Shown: piece by piece, positions 24,449-36,740 of the stretch
Layout: every line of letters begins with the position of its first letter
How positions within the stretch are numbered: position 1 is the first letter of the stretch
Origin: Pardosa pseudoannulata
Taxonomy: Eukaryota > Arthropoda > Arachnida > Araneae > Lycosidae
Direction of reading: 5' to 3'
Length of the DNA: 64,000 bases
NCBI GenBank assembly: GCA_032207245.1
Contig: CM063500.1
Location: forward strand, 62,549,375 to 62,613,374
Made by a program: the position numbers and the translations under genes
The notes under the pieces: generated by a model
The model's input: only the letters and a program-made list of their open reading frames with translations
What the model was told of the DNA's origin: nothing
Databases searched by the model: none

Positions 24449-26580
24449 TTAGTATCCGTATCGGGCATATCCTAAGCCTCCAAGGATACCAAGTCCAAGT
24501 CCTCCATATCCATAGCCAGCATTGCCATAACCTCCGTATCTGTATCCAGCATTGCCGTATCCTCCATATCCGTATCCTGCATTACCATATCCTCCGTATC
24601 CATAACCAGCATTGCCATAGCCTCCATAACCGATGTTTCCATATCCACCATATCCGAGTCCTACACCACCAGCGTAAGGAGCATCAGAGACCATGAGGAC
24701 AGCAGCTGGGTTCTGGTTGGCTGTTCCTGGCTCGTTGGTCTTGACTTGAGCTCTGAATCCACCGTGATCGGCAACGTAATCGACTTGCCTCTTGACACCT
24801 CGGTCATCGGTGAATCCGTAGCTTCCCTTCACGGCGTGGCCACCGTTGCCTTCCTCCTGCCTGTACTGCTCACCGTGCTTGTCCTTGATGTCATAGCCAA
24901 ACTTATAGGGTTGAGGAGCATGATGGTGAACTGGTTCATGCATCTAAACGTAAAGGAAAGTAACAAATCAGTACAAACTCGAATTACAAAAGATAAAGTA
25001 TATGTCTTAGATACTGAAAATTTGTTAAGTGAATTGTAGTGTAGATTTTGTAATGTGAAAGGTATTTATTACTTTTTAAATTATTTATATTGTGTATTGT
25101 AATCTGTTTTTCTTTTATGATGTTCTTAATGACAGCTTTATTCTTAAAGGGTTTTATACATAATATCAATTCTAGTAAAACAAATAAGGATACTGTCTTA
25201 AGAATACCGAACTGTAGATACCAATATACCGTATATATGAAACATAGCAGTAGGTAACATAACACGCTATTTTTCAACCATGGAGCTCAGTAGTCGGGAC
25301 AGAAATGATATTCTGTTGGTCAAAACAAAGACCAGATTTTTCAAAGAATATTTAGCTGCAGCTTTATTTGGTCATCTCTAACAGTCAACTCTCACTAAAA
25401 TTAGCCTCTTATAGTTTTAGGGGCGCCACCAGCGTGAGGAAGTAATTCTAGGTGCGGCATTAAGAATGTTTTTGTGACCATTTTCCAAATCTTAGTTCGG
25501 CGAAAGTAGGTTGGCTAGTTCATATCACCAAGAGAAAAAAGATTTTATCTATCACACGGAGTTTAACGCCAAGATGCTACTAGAAAGACAGAGAAATCGT
25601 GGACTTGGTGGTTTTTTAATATAGGAGTTAGTAATTTTAATTCTAAGATTAAAGTATTTAAAATTTTACATTTTTACATTTATGTTTACATTTTTTTACA
25701 TTATGTTTACAAATTTTTACATTTATGTATATTATATAGCGGAAATATATCGTATTCGGAATATTACTATTTCAAAAAATGTAAAAAAATTGAAATGAAA
25801 AGCTTTATTTTTAAGTTGTTGTACCATATTAAAATATATAGCACTACTGCTGGGATATTTGTATTATGTCTCCTGCATCTAAGTTATTAAATATGATAAA
25901 AGTATATAGATAAAATGAAAACAACATTGCGATTAAATTTTCCTATTTAAAAAAATTCCTTACCAAACTAGCTTCTGCTAGTACCATAAAAGCAGCAACG
26001 GCAAGAACCTATAAGAAGAAACCATATTATTATATAAAATTATTCAAGGAAAATATGATATGATAAAGAACTTGCATATATCTCTACTGAGTTAAGAAAT
26101 ATATAATATGATTAAAACTAACTTGAATATATATTTGTTTGAGTTAAGAAATACGTAATATGATAAAAACTAACTTGAATATATTTCTTTTGAGTTAAGA
26201 AATATGTAATATGATAAAAACTAACTTGAATATATTTCTTTTGAGTTAAGAAATATTTTAAGCAATAAAAAAAACATAAATATATCGACTCATGCAAAAA
26301 AGTTTTTTGGAACTTGAGTAATTATTTTTTTTAACATAAAAATGAATAATGAATCTAATAAAATTATTTTTATCAATAATACATTAAAAATATAAATTAA
26401 CTTATCTGTACTGAAAAATAAAAGTAATTCAGCAAATTATAAATTTATAAAAAGTACAATATTACATAATTTTGCAAAGTGAACAGAAACGACTCAAACA
26501 AGATGGAGGTAACTGATTTTTTACTTTTATAATTTAATATATATCATTACATTTAAAAGAAAACCAACCTTAGCAAACAT
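24449..26580 (-). CDS. RR-2 cuticular protein, gene 3 of cluster
   Basis: Complete three-exon gene for a 183-residue secreted cuticle protein. Exon 1 is 26569-26580 (MFAK), exon 2 is 25964-26008 (VLAVAAFMVLAEASL) and exon 3 is 24449-24943 (164 residues). Introns are 560 and 1020 bp, GT-AG, phase 0. Signal peptide is about residues 1-17. The extended RR-2 domain spans about residues 32-92, with aromatic residues Y32, F34, Y36, Y75 and F82 and the run YVADHGGF. NEPGTANQNPAAVLMVSDAPYAGG follows, then Gly/Tyr repeats with four NAGY units, one altered to NAGYRYGG. The family binds chitin and forms sclerotised or rigid cuticle. Exon 3 begins with Met where sisters have Val; this Met is the first exon 3 codon, not the start, because upstream exons with a signal peptide are present. 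AATAAA lies at 24415-24420 on the minus strand. Confidence 0.9.
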
Positions 26581-26638
26581 TTTGGTTGTTGATATCCTCT
26601 GATACGAAGCGTTGATACTACAAGTTTGAAATGCACCT

Positions 26639-26647
26639 CTATTTATA
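26639..26647 (-). promoter_or_regulatory. TATA box of gene 3
   Basis: TATAAATAG. The start-site motif is TCAAC at 26611-26615, a variant of TCAGT at the same 34 bp spacing. The conserved upstream block is at 26671-26696, with GTCATGCATCATTAAT in place of GTCACGCGTCATTAAT. Confidence 0.75.
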
Positions 26648-26879
26648 CTCAGGACAAAGAAATGGAAATCAAGATTAAATGTCATGCATCATTAATTTTT
26701 TATATTACGTGTGTCAATGCAATGCTTTAAAAAGAGGTATTTAGGATCAAGTTCAGCTTGAATTAAAACCAAGTCTTTCAAATATGCTGATAATGATTTC
26801 TCTCAACTCTATTTTGAATATAAGTATATGTGTCAGTTCAGATTTTGTAACATTCTTAAATAACAGCAAATGGAAAATG

Positions 26880-27660
26880 CAATTTCATAATTCAAATAAA
26901 TTCCTGTTTAAACGTAGTTTTAAAAGGCTATTCTAAAGTCAAAGGAATCAGAAAAATTAACTTCAAGTATCTCTAAAATTCTGTACAAATGTAGCATAAA
27001 TTACGAAAGCCCAATGCTTAAAATTTCATTTACTTTTAATTAAATCTTACTTATTATTAATTTCTGGCCCAAGAGCTGTCAAAATAATACTCTAATTTCT
27101 TCTTTCTCACAATGTATGATGGTACTAAAGCTAACGAGTTTCTCATATAGGAAAAATTATCCCTGTGGTGCTATGATCGTGCTACAATGATTAAAATTTC
27201 ATTTATTTGAATGAAATCCTACTTATTAATTTTTGTCTAAAGAAACATAAATAATAATCTATTTTCTTCTTGTCCACAACGTATGATGGTCACAAAGTTA
27301 GAGTTTTCCATATATGTAGAAACAACTAAATTTTGTTGTTGCTATGATCTTGCTACAGTTCAAAGAGTTCAATGGTTAGAATTTTATTTATTTGAATTAA
27401 ATCTTACTTGTTATTACTTTTTGCACTAGAAACACCGAAATAATACTTTAATTTTTCTTCTCTCAATTTATGATGGTAATCTAATTAAAATTTTCTCATA
27501 TATGTAGAAAAAAACTAATCCCTGTCGTGCTATGATCTTCTTACAGTTCAAAGACGAGTTCAATGGTTTAAATTTCATTTATTTGAATTAAATCTTACTT
27601 ATTAATTTTTGACCTTAAAAACACCGAAATAATAGATTTTGTAACATTCTTAAATAACAG
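26880..27660. repeat. Gene-associated satellite, array 1 (about 180 bp units)
   Basis: The landmark 'tatgatggt' recurs at about 27113, 27289 and 27469, with 'atttcatttatttgaat', 'gaaacaccgaaataata' and 'cttgctacagttcaaa' between. Same family as the arrays upstream of genes 4 and 5. Confidence 0.8.
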
Positions 27661-27829
27661 AAAATGGAAAAAGCAATTTCATAATTTAAATAAATTCCTC
27701 TTTAAATGTAATTTTAGAAGTCTATTCTAAAGTGAAAGGAATCAGAAAAACAACTGCAAATATATCTACAATTCTGTACTAATATAGGACAATTTAAGAA
27801 AGTTCGATGCTTAAGATTTCATTTAATTT

Positions 27830-28480
27830 TAATTAAACTTGTAACAACTTTTCTCAACCAAATGCCAACAAAACTGTTTTTAATTATCAACAGAAAACCT
27901 GTTTTACGAAAAATGATGTGTTAAAAGTTTAAAATATATATCGGATTATTTAAAATAATCAGTTTCAAAAGTATTTTGGACTGTAGATTTTTTTATTGGC
28001 ATTCCTAAAGCACAAACATAAGACATACATAAGTTAAAAACCTAAATCAGATCTTTATATTTCATCTCTTTAGTAAAATAGCGTGTATTTTTCACAAATT
28101 CTCTACACCGACCACAACACTAAATAAAAGTGCGAAAGTCTATGAGCATGCACTAGGTCTCTAGTTTGGCATGGAGAGCTTCAGTCTACTGTTTTGCTAC
28201 ACGAGGGATAATGAGACCAGGAAATACTGCTTAAAACCGATTCAAAACGGTCACGAACATCCATGCCATCAGCGGGATTCAAAGCCGTGAACTCAGATTC
28301 CAAAGAGCAGCACTTTACCGTTCAGTAATCATTCGGCCTAGGTCTCTGGAGCCCAAATAAATTAAAAGTGTTCCTTTATGAAAAAATATTCCAAAAAATT
28401 GCTGAAATTCCTGTTATTGAGGTCTAGAATACCTATAAGACAGCTACTGAAAATTTGAGAAATTTATTTCTATGGTGGGA
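27830..28480. repeat. Segmental duplication with 42838-43440
   Basis: Shared 'aatgccaacaaaa', 'tatttcggattattt'-type, 'ctctacaccgaccacaacac' and the SINE at its end. Part of the unit shared by genes 3 and 4. Confidence 0.75.
28163..28337 (-). mobile_element. tRNA-derived SINE with 10 bp target duplication
   Basis: Flanked by ctaggtctct at 28153-28162 and 28338-28347. Reverse orientation, B-box partly decayed ('gggattcaaagcc'). The copy at 43123-43268 has the same target site, so the insertion predates the gene 3/gene 4 unit duplication. Confidence 0.8.
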
Positions 28481-28644
28481 TTTTGTGTTTTGTGCTTTTA
28501 TAACGCACGAGATTCAGAGACCCTGCGCGCGTCCTAGCGGATTAATACTATGAAACAATAAAAACGGGTTTTAAAATATTGTTTAACACATAGTTGTGTT
28601 ATATAAACAGTATTTAACGCAAGCAAAATCTATACCCAGTTTTT

Positions 28645-29110
28645 TCTTTATATATAAAATTCTTCTGTCCATGGGTCTGTAATAGAACTCCTCCTAAACG
28701 GCTGGATTGATTTCATTGAAATTTTGTGTATGTAATTAAGTTGATTCGAGAATGGTTTACATTCACAACTTGATCCGATAAAAAATGTTTTTTTATTAAA
28801 AATCTAGAACTGCACACCTTTTGAGATTATTATAATGCCGCTTGAAACCCTTCATTGCCAACGTTTTGTGGCGCAGTGGTCAGCGCAACGTGCTCTAGTA
28901 CGAAAAATCCCTGGGTCAAATCTCCGTACAGGTGATGTGGGAATTTTAATTTAATTTACTTACGTTTAAGATGACTGTACACGTAGTGGCTTCAAGTACT
29001 TTTTTCCTTAATTTTCATCAAAACGATCCAAAGTATAATTTATTTAAAACAATTTTACAATTATTGAATTTACAGCATTAAAACAGGACAATGTCTGTTG
29101 GGTAGTCTAG
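28645..29110 (+). mobile_element. Helentron-like non-autonomous element
   Basis: Start region reads 'tatatataaaattcttctgt...gaactcctcctaaacggctgg', typical of arthropod Helentron/HINE heads, and the end reads 'acaatgtctgttgggtagtctag' before a T, close to the family's CTAG-T end. A tRNA-like 'tggcgcagtggtcagcgc' at 28871-28888 lies inside. No Rep-helicase coding. Confidence 0.55.
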
Positions 29111-29756
29111 TTTCTATATAAATTCTAAAGATAAAATGAAAATGTAAAAGCAACTAGTTAGTAAACTATGCACTAGGAACATTTTATAAGAATATTGATG
29201 GAAGGATATTATTGTCAAGCATTTCAATTAAAAATTATTTTCTAAAAGATTTTACTGTCTATATGTTTCTTGTAACAAAAAATATATTATTACAACAATA
29301 TATATCATTGTCACTATAAAAATACAGTTAAAAGTTTTAAAAAATTAAAGAATGAGATTTAACGTCCCTTGTGCATAAAGTATCCCAAAGCATGTGAAAA
29401 TGCCCAATCCAATCTGATTGGACATCCCAAATAGGTACATATTTTTACTAGTACTTAGTATATTTTCTTTTACGTCATTGACACTAAAAGTGTTGCTATC
29501 AATGTACTAGAAACCAAACTTAATCCTTTATACAATTAGAAATATCATCACAGATTTTTTTTTTGCATATATTTCATATTATCTGTGCTATCATCTCTGT
29601 CAAAATCCAATCCATCTTTACTGTCATCACTTCAGCTTGTGTTAAATCATCTATTTCCTTTTTACTCCTAATTATTTACCTCGCCATTTTCTTTAAAAAA
29701 ATGGCATTAACACACATTGATTGATTTTTTGATAGACAAAGTTGAAATCACTGTTT
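29111..29756. other. AT-rich spacer, nothing recognised
   Basis: No coding frame, no repeat shared with other parts of the window. Confidence 0.4.
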
Positions 29757-29770
29757 CCGTTTTAAAGTCA

Positions 29771-29938
29771 CGTTGGCCGATTGGTTAGGGCGCTGATCGT
29801 CGGTACCAGAGTTCGTGGGTTCGAATCCCACTATGGCATGGATGTTCGTAGCCGTTCGGAATCGGCTTTAAACAGTAGGTCCAGGTCTCATTAGCCCTCG
29901 TGTGCAAAACAGTAGACCGTAGCTCTCCAAACCAAAAA
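29771..29938 (+). mobile_element. tRNA-derived SINE with perfect 14 bp target duplication
   Basis: ccgttttaaagtca at 29757-29770 and again at 29939-29952. Best-preserved copy: A-box-like 'tggccgattggttagggcgc', B-box 'gggttcgaatcccac', 'ggcatggatgttcgtagcc' middle, 'tagaccgtagctctccaaac' tail. Confidence 0.9.
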
Positions 29939-29954
29939 CCGTTTTAAAGTCATG

Positions 29955-30945
29955 ATAAGAATTGTCTGAGTAGTTTTAAATGGTAGATACCTATAGAAGA
30001 CCTAGATAAAACCAAAGACGTTAGACTCCTTTGCTTAAACTTAGTAAATATGTCAACATGTACATCAAGAATAAAATAAGTGACTAATAAAAAGTTATCA
30101 CTATATTAGTGATGCCATGTATGTAGTTAAAAAAGAACGAAAGTTGATTATTGCTAAAATGTGTACGAGAGGATCAAACATTTTCAATTCATTATTAACA
30201 GGAAAATTAAATTATGTATCAAATTTGATACAGTGCGCAGTGAAGGATTATTGCTAACAGAAATATTACAGTCATGTTTAAAAATTCTTTTTTTAATCTT
30301 TGTATTTTAACCCGTTAGTATCCGCATCATTTCTGCCGAATATACATTAACCTTCCAAGACTCATCTGCATAAATTTTACAACAAATTCGGATTTTAATG
30401 AATTTTTTTCCTCGTCGCAACTGGAAGGTTTGAAGGTAATTTTTATCCCTTCTTTTAACTCTTCTCATAGCATGGGATAATCAGTAAAAATGCGATAAAA
30501 ACAGTAAATAAGATAAAAAAAATTTTAGTGTTCACATCAAGAGAAATAGTTATTTTCTCAAATTTGAGTGTTACGTCTCTTTGAATTTGAAACTTGAAAT
30601 ATTAAAATTGACCATCCATGAACGCATTTTGACTATTTTCTTCTTAATGTCTGTAGGTATATTCGTATGATCTAAAACGATTAGCCGAAGTTTGAAACTG
30701 TATTTAGGACTGGTATAACATCTACCTGCTTTTCTTCCTTTTTGATTGTAATCAGACCTCTACACAAGGAAAACTTGCAATGTAAGGCATAGAAATATTG
30801 TCGGTCACGCCGTATTGTGATCAGAGTAGAATAGTGCCCTATGCGTGTCGGAGAAGGTGACTATAAAATAGGTACTGTAACATCTTTGAGGTGTCCATTT
30901 GCAGAAAGCACTTGTCCGACGCTAAACGTCAAAATAACCACATTC
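29955..30945. other. Unassigned spacer
   Basis: No gene or recognisable element. Somewhat less AT-rich near 30750-30930. Confidence 0.35.
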
Positions 30946-31860
30946 TCTCCTATATAATAATAGCCTTACATATCTGTCCGCCTGTCCTCGAATTTATGAA
31001 GCGATTGGACCTGGAATGGATAGAGCAATCCATAATTCGATTCTTGATAAGTTAGATTTAGCAAAATTCAAAGCGAGTTCGAAAACATTCGAAATCTACT
31101 CTACCCCTTCGATTGTTTAATGCCTTTATTTCAAGCCCTATTTCCCTGGTTAAGAGATGTCAATTAAATTCATCATTTTATTCCATTATAAGTAGAGGAA
31201 AATAAAATTTTTTTTCTAGAATAATGGCATTATTTTCTTAACCATCTCTTTTAATCATTTCCTATTTTAAATTATTTAAATATCGTCTGCATTATTTTCA
31301 TACTTTTTATCACTGAACTTAGATATTACGTAAATAATTTTCTTTTATATTTGGCTTAAATAACATATTAGGTACATATTTGATAATTTAAAATTTAATC
31401 ATGATTTATTTTTTGTTGCAATGAAAATTTTATCGCCGGTATTAGCAACAAATTCTTTTCATAAAAATCTAGGAGTTCATTTAATGGACTAATAAATATC
31501 TAGAGCTTAAGTTACATATCTTTGAAAATTAAGAAGGTTGTTCGTTTGTGTGTTTGTTTTTATACATAACCAGATGGTTTGCAATCGATTCGCTAAATTT
31601 TGGGCATCATTCATATATACCACCAAATAATCAGTGTAAATATTAAAACCTCTGCTGTCCAACCTATCACGTAATATGACATTATAAATTATGGTTGGCA
31701 ACTAACATGCGGTCAGTAAAGATGAACAAATTATTGAGCGTACACAAAATAATTCTCCGCCTAAAAACAAACCATTATTTTACCTACGTCATAGGGTAAT
31801 TTTCAATTCTGGAAAAATAAAAACTTTACTGATCCCGTCACATAACGGGCTATAGGCTAG
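30946..31860 (+). mobile_element. Helitron-like non-autonomous element
   Basis: Starts TCTCCTATATAATAATAGCC. Ends with hairpin CCCGT (31834-31838) / ACGGG (31845-31849) followed by CTAG at 31857-31860 and T, the Helitron 3' signature. A second copy with the same ends is at about 53185-53859. No replication protein. The region about 31430-31730 is absent from the other copy. Confidence 0.75.
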
Positions 31861-31864
31861 TTTA

Positions 31865-32590
31865 TTAACACACCACTACACATAAAATTCATGTAAAAAA
31901 CATATAAATCTACAAAATAGAACGAATTGACTTATCACTCTTTAAACCCTCTTCATTAATTTTTACAGCGATCATAATTCCACTCGCTTCACTTCGGTTC
32001 ACCTTTTAGTAGAGGTTCAGGGAGGAAAGGAAAAGTGGGTGTTACAGTAATCACTGTCGAGGGGTACAGCGAGCTATCCCTTGTCTTCATGGGGTTTATA
32101 AATATGAAAGCTGGCCCTCGAGAATGGGGGCTGGGCGGAGAGATAACAACTCTGCGCTGTAAAAACTAATAATTGTTTCCATGTCAAAAGAAGGTACCCG
32201 GCTGCCTTATAAGAAACAACCTGGAAAATTGGAAATCCACGGCAAAAGATAAGGCTACCAGGTATCGTATTATATAGAAGGCTATGGCCTTTTAAGGCTG
32301 TCATGCCACTGAAGAAGATTTCTGTCGGGAATAACTCACAAACGTTTAGTCGTTGATTGTTGAAATTTTACATTTATTCACAGTTGTAACATCGGCTTGT
32401 GCACATACTGAGTCATAAGATTGGCCATAATTCTAATTTTGTCTAAAATTTATCTTTATAACTAGAGTTAATGAGTATTTATACTATTTTTAACTATCCA
32501 TGTAGTTTTCTCTCGTTTTACATGTAACAATTTAAAAATACATTTCAGAACATATGCTGCTTCTTTTGCAGACTCTTTCCAATAGGAATT
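31865..32590. other. Unassigned, moderately GC-rich patch at 31970-32350
   Basis: The patch stands out in composition ('gccctcgagaatgggggctgggcgg') but shows no convincing domain or terminal repeats. May be a transposon fragment. Confidence 0.3.
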
Positions 32591-32597
32591 TTTTATG

Positions 32598-32893
32598 TGG
32601 CCTCCCCACTATGGCCAATTGTTCACCACTTCCTAATGGTGACCTTGAACGATGGTTCACTGGTTGCATCCACACGCTGGGCCACTAAATGAGCCGAAAT
32701 TGTTGATTCGTCCATAGGGTCTATTGCTCACTTTATTTGCGCATGTGGCTGCCTTTGATCTTTGAGGCCCTTGCCGCTTCCAAGGCCATCGTTCGCCAAG
32801 GCTATTTTATCGTCTACCACCATCGACCACGATAAGCCATACCCCTCCAGACGGTGGTAGTGGCTTGCAGTGGACCATAATGTGGAGGGGCCT
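32598..32893. mobile_element. Possible TIR element, about 300 bp, GC-rich
   Basis: Ends read inward as GGCCTCCCCACTATGG and GGCCCCTCCACATTATGG, imperfect inverted repeats. Composition differs sharply from the AT-rich flanks. No clear target duplication. Confidence 0.4.
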
Positions 32894-33059
32894 TTAGAAT
32901 TATTAATTCGTATGAGAAATCATGAATTCCAGATTTTAATACTCTTATCTTCACGAGTGTTTTTTAGTATATTTTTATCAGTTTATTAGAATAATATTTT
33001 GGATTTCAATAAATTTAACCCTTGATTTGGTTATGTCCGCTACAACGAACAATCAAATA

Positions 33060-33200
33060 AATAAAATTTTTATAATAAATATATTTTATCGATAATATAT
33101 AATATATTAAATATATTATATATTATTATTATTATTAATTATTATTATTATTTAAATTATTATTATTATTGTTATTATTATTATTTAAATATATTTTTAA
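33060..33200. repeat. AT/ATT simple repeat
   Basis: 'attatt' units broken by AT palindromes. It lies on the 3' side of the gene relic, the position taken by (TA)n tracts beside other cluster genes. Confidence 0.85.
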
Positions 33201-33319
33201 TTGATATTTGAAAAAACTTGTCAAATTAAGGGTTAATGGCATTTTTATTTAAAATGTATTTTCTTATTGTAACTTTTTTAAGAAATGAGTTTACCTTTTT
33301 ACCGAAATTTTGAACCCCC

Positions 33320-33540
33320 TCAATCATTTTATGATGGCACTGTAAAATATTTTATTGTTTGAAAGTAGCATGCAACAATGTATAAAGTAACATACCCTCC
33401 GTTGTAGTATTTTATAAGGAATCTAGGCCAGTATAACAGTTTGATAAAAAAAAATTAAAAATACTATTTATTTATAACAATTATTTTATTACAGAAGTGT
33501 CTAGTTTCCATAAATGCGACTTAATGAGAAGCATGTAGTG
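33320..33540 (-). pseudogene. 3' relic of a cuticular protein gene
   Basis: The stretch matches the 3' flank and last codons of genes 4 and 5 in order: an 'aatcatttta' block, a 'gtagtatttttataag'-like block, 'cagtttgataaaa', the AATAAA-containing 'aaaatactatttattta' (signal at 33467-33472), and a decayed end of the coding region near 33500-33520 ('tagtttccataaatgcg' against 'tagtatccatatcgtgc'). Nothing of the RR-2 domain is recognisable beyond. It sits midway between genes 3 and 4, where another cluster copy would be expected. The match is short and was judged by eye. Confidence 0.5.
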
Positions 33541-33549
33541 TGAAAACAA

Positions 33550-34589
33550 TGTTATGAAGCGTACTTTGTTATAAAATTTAAATATAAAACATTAGAACCA
33601 ATAATAGTTCTAAATAAGTAATATTCAAAGGTTCTTTAACGTAGATGTTTACATAAATAGTATCTGTTCAGAATCTATATTTGTTATATCTAAATTATCA
33701 AAGATGTCAATCTCTAAGAAGCTGCAGCATAATTTTTTATATTTTTTAAGGGGTTACATACTGCTGGAAAACCCCTTCTACATTTTAGTGTTTTCTTCGC
33801 AATTGTATAATATGCTTCTTATGGTGTAGAGTCACGCCACAATTGTAAGGTATAATGCTAAATATTACAATGACATTCTACAATGTCGTTCACAACCCCC
33901 CTTTAGAAATTTAAGGCTTTTTCCAAAAAGAAGGAAAATGCGGCATATGTGTAGGTCCGCCACACCTGGTAGAGAAAAAGCAAAAGTAATAATAAGAAAT
34001 GCTCATGCCTCGCACATTCTTAGAAATAGAAGTTAGTAGCTAGGTATTATGGAATTAAAGGACAGTTTGAGTTCCGAGTTTTATAAAATTGTGGTCAATA
34101 ATTCAAAAGAAAACAGGCTCGTAAAACTTACGCAAAACCGCGAGCTTTTAAAAAACATCTTCTCGATTTGAACGGAATTTAAGCCAGGTGTAATAGGTAC
34201 AAAGATACTGCACTTATAGTAAATAGGAGAAAGTATTTAGATTTAAGAATGAGAAAGTATTTTCGGAAAATCATAAAAGAAGACGCATCTTCGAATAATT
34301 CCCTATACCCCTTTAATACATAAAAGAAGGGAAAGTACAAAAGATGTTGAGAAAAGGGATTCAGGAAGAAAAGGGGGGGGGAAAGATGAGCACGTTTTCA
34401 AGATGGGCATGTTTTCGAGAAGGGAGCCTCGAAGAAATAAAAATATAAAATGCAAATAAATAAATACGGGCGTGGGGTGCACTAATCCAATGAAACATCA
34501 GAATTTGAGAACTGACCACCTGAATTTTCAAGAGTGGATAATTTCCCAAATGGGGGAGGAACCAAGGTGGGGATAAAGAAAAGGGTAAA

Positions 34590-34590
<1 letters not shown>
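33550..34590. other. Unassigned; purine-rich stretch at 34325-34400
   Basis: Contains 'aagaaaaggggggggg' and neighbouring A/G-rich sequence. No gene seen. Confidence 0.35.

Positions 34591-34591
<1 letters not shown>

Positions 34592-34659
<68 letters not shown>
34592..34659. repeat. (TA)n microsatellite
   Basis: Uninterrupted TA, followed by GAGATAGAGATGGAGAGG. Confidence 0.95.
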
Positions 34660-34663
<4 letters not shown>

Positions 34664-34699
34664 AGATAGAGATGGAGAGGAGGAGATTTTCTCTTTTAT

Positions 34700-35840
34700 T
34701 ATTTGCAGAGTTATTTTTCTAGTGAATGTTAATGAGTGTTTAGATTTCTCGAGCTTGTTAAAATGCTGCAGCTTCAGTAGGGTAAGTTCTGTTTTTACTA
34801 TTTTTTAAAGCAGTGACAAGTAATATTTTGTGTACATATGTAAATTGCAAATAAATTCTTTTTTTAAAGTCGATAGTAATTTTAGGTTAGAACATGGGTA
34901 AACTTATGGGTTTTAAAGTTAATTAAATTGAAATTAAAATAAATGATTAAAAATTAAATGAGTAAAATTTTTAAAGTAAAGGGTAAACGGCTCAGCAATA
35001 CCTTTTGAGGATGTAAATACAAATGAATATATTTTGTGAATTCGGTAACAAAATGCCACATATAAGGATCACATAATATTTTTACAGTAATTCTTACCCT
35101 TCTCTTTATGTGTATATATCTTTTATAATATCATTTTGCACAAACTAAAAATTGTTTTTTAATGAGCAGTATAAGAGTGAGTATCTTTGCTTAAAACACC
35201 GATAATCATTATAACCGTATTCTGATATGGTAATTCTTTAAAAATAAATCTGGTAATCATTTCTTTAAACATTGCCTCTTGTTTATCGATATTTTTGTAT
35301 CTTGCTTGAAAGTCCAAAGTAAAAGTGTAAATAGTTTACATAATGGTGGTTTGTAAATAGCGCCTATTGTTTTACCAAAATCACCAAGGTGTACCCTATT
35401 CCATAGGAACACCCGCTTTATAAGTCGAAATAGGTCATAACTCTAAGAGTTACTCAATGAGGTTTATATCACATGTTCTTTATGGTCTAAGCTAAAGTGT
35501 CATTTTGGTTGCCCTTTTCGTAGAAAACAAAAACCGAGTCTCTTTTAGAGCTTTTATCTCAATAACCTTTAAAATTCCGCTTATGTATGTTCGTTATCAG
35601 TTCAGGTAATGTCTGTAATCCTTCTATTTTCAACAAACCTCTAAGACTTTGTAAGGTGTATAGCATTATATCAATAGAAGAAACTGGAAAAATGTTGAAA
35701 AAGAAAGCTGTTTGAAAACCCCTGTGGTATTGCTATTTGTGCAAATTCACATATTCAAATATGTAATTCCAAGGAAAATTGTTTCTGAAAACCAAATTTT
35801 TTACATTTTATTAGCTTCAAATCTCAAGTTCTCTCACCTT
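34700..35840. other. Unassigned spacer
   Basis: No coding or structured repeat recognised. Confidence 0.35.
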
Positions 35841-35844
35841 AAAT

Positions 35845-36120
35845 TAGTTTAAAAATGTGTATACATGGTAAAACGAAATAAGATTTTGATCGTCAAAAAT
35901 CTCACCCGGTTATCATGAAAATAATTGACTTTTCAGACATATTTATGAACATAAAAATATTATTATTGAAATTATGTCTCTGTTTGCTAATTGATTATGT
36001 AAGAATAAAGTAGAATAATAAAATTTAGTATATAGATTATAAATAAAAGGTGTAAAATTATATAAAAGTTTGGATAACAAATGACATTTCAGACTTATTA
36101 AAACACAGGAAAATATTAAT
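35845..36120. repeat. 3' flank of gene 4, paralogous to 43500-43780
   Basis: 'ggtaaaacgaaata(a/t)gat', 'cgtcaaaaatct' and 'cttttcagacata' are shared in order. Confidence 0.7.
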
Positions 36121-36131
36121 TCGGGAATAAT

Positions 36132-36475
<344 letters not shown>

Positions 36476-36740
36476 CAGAAGGCAGATAAATTTTAGCATG
36501 TATATTATGAACGAAAGTTGTAAATTGTATGAAATATTTGATCCTCTGAATCATTTTAAAGGCGCGTTGTAAAGTATCTTCTCTATCAAGCTCGAATCTA
36601 GCTCTAATATATATATAAAAATAACATGTCCTCTAGTGAAGTATTTCTTAAAGACCCTGGATCAGTTTAAAAAATAAAAAAAAACAATAAGTAATTAAAA
36701 ATACTATTTATTTAAAACAATTAATTATTTATAAAACTAT

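Noticed and set aside
24943..24943. Met at the start of gene 3 exon 3 as the true start codon
   Set aside because: It follows an AG acceptor, sisters have Val there, and upstream exons supply a signal peptide.
26880..27660. CRISPR-like direct repeats (also 39.2-41.4 and 48.7-52.2 kb)
   Set aside because: Units are over 100 bp, contiguous and degenerate, in a eukaryotic genome; these are satellites.
29771..29850. tRNA gene candidates with a perfect B-box
   Set aside because: The same head is fused to a conserved non-tRNA tail in several copies with target duplications, so these are SINEs.
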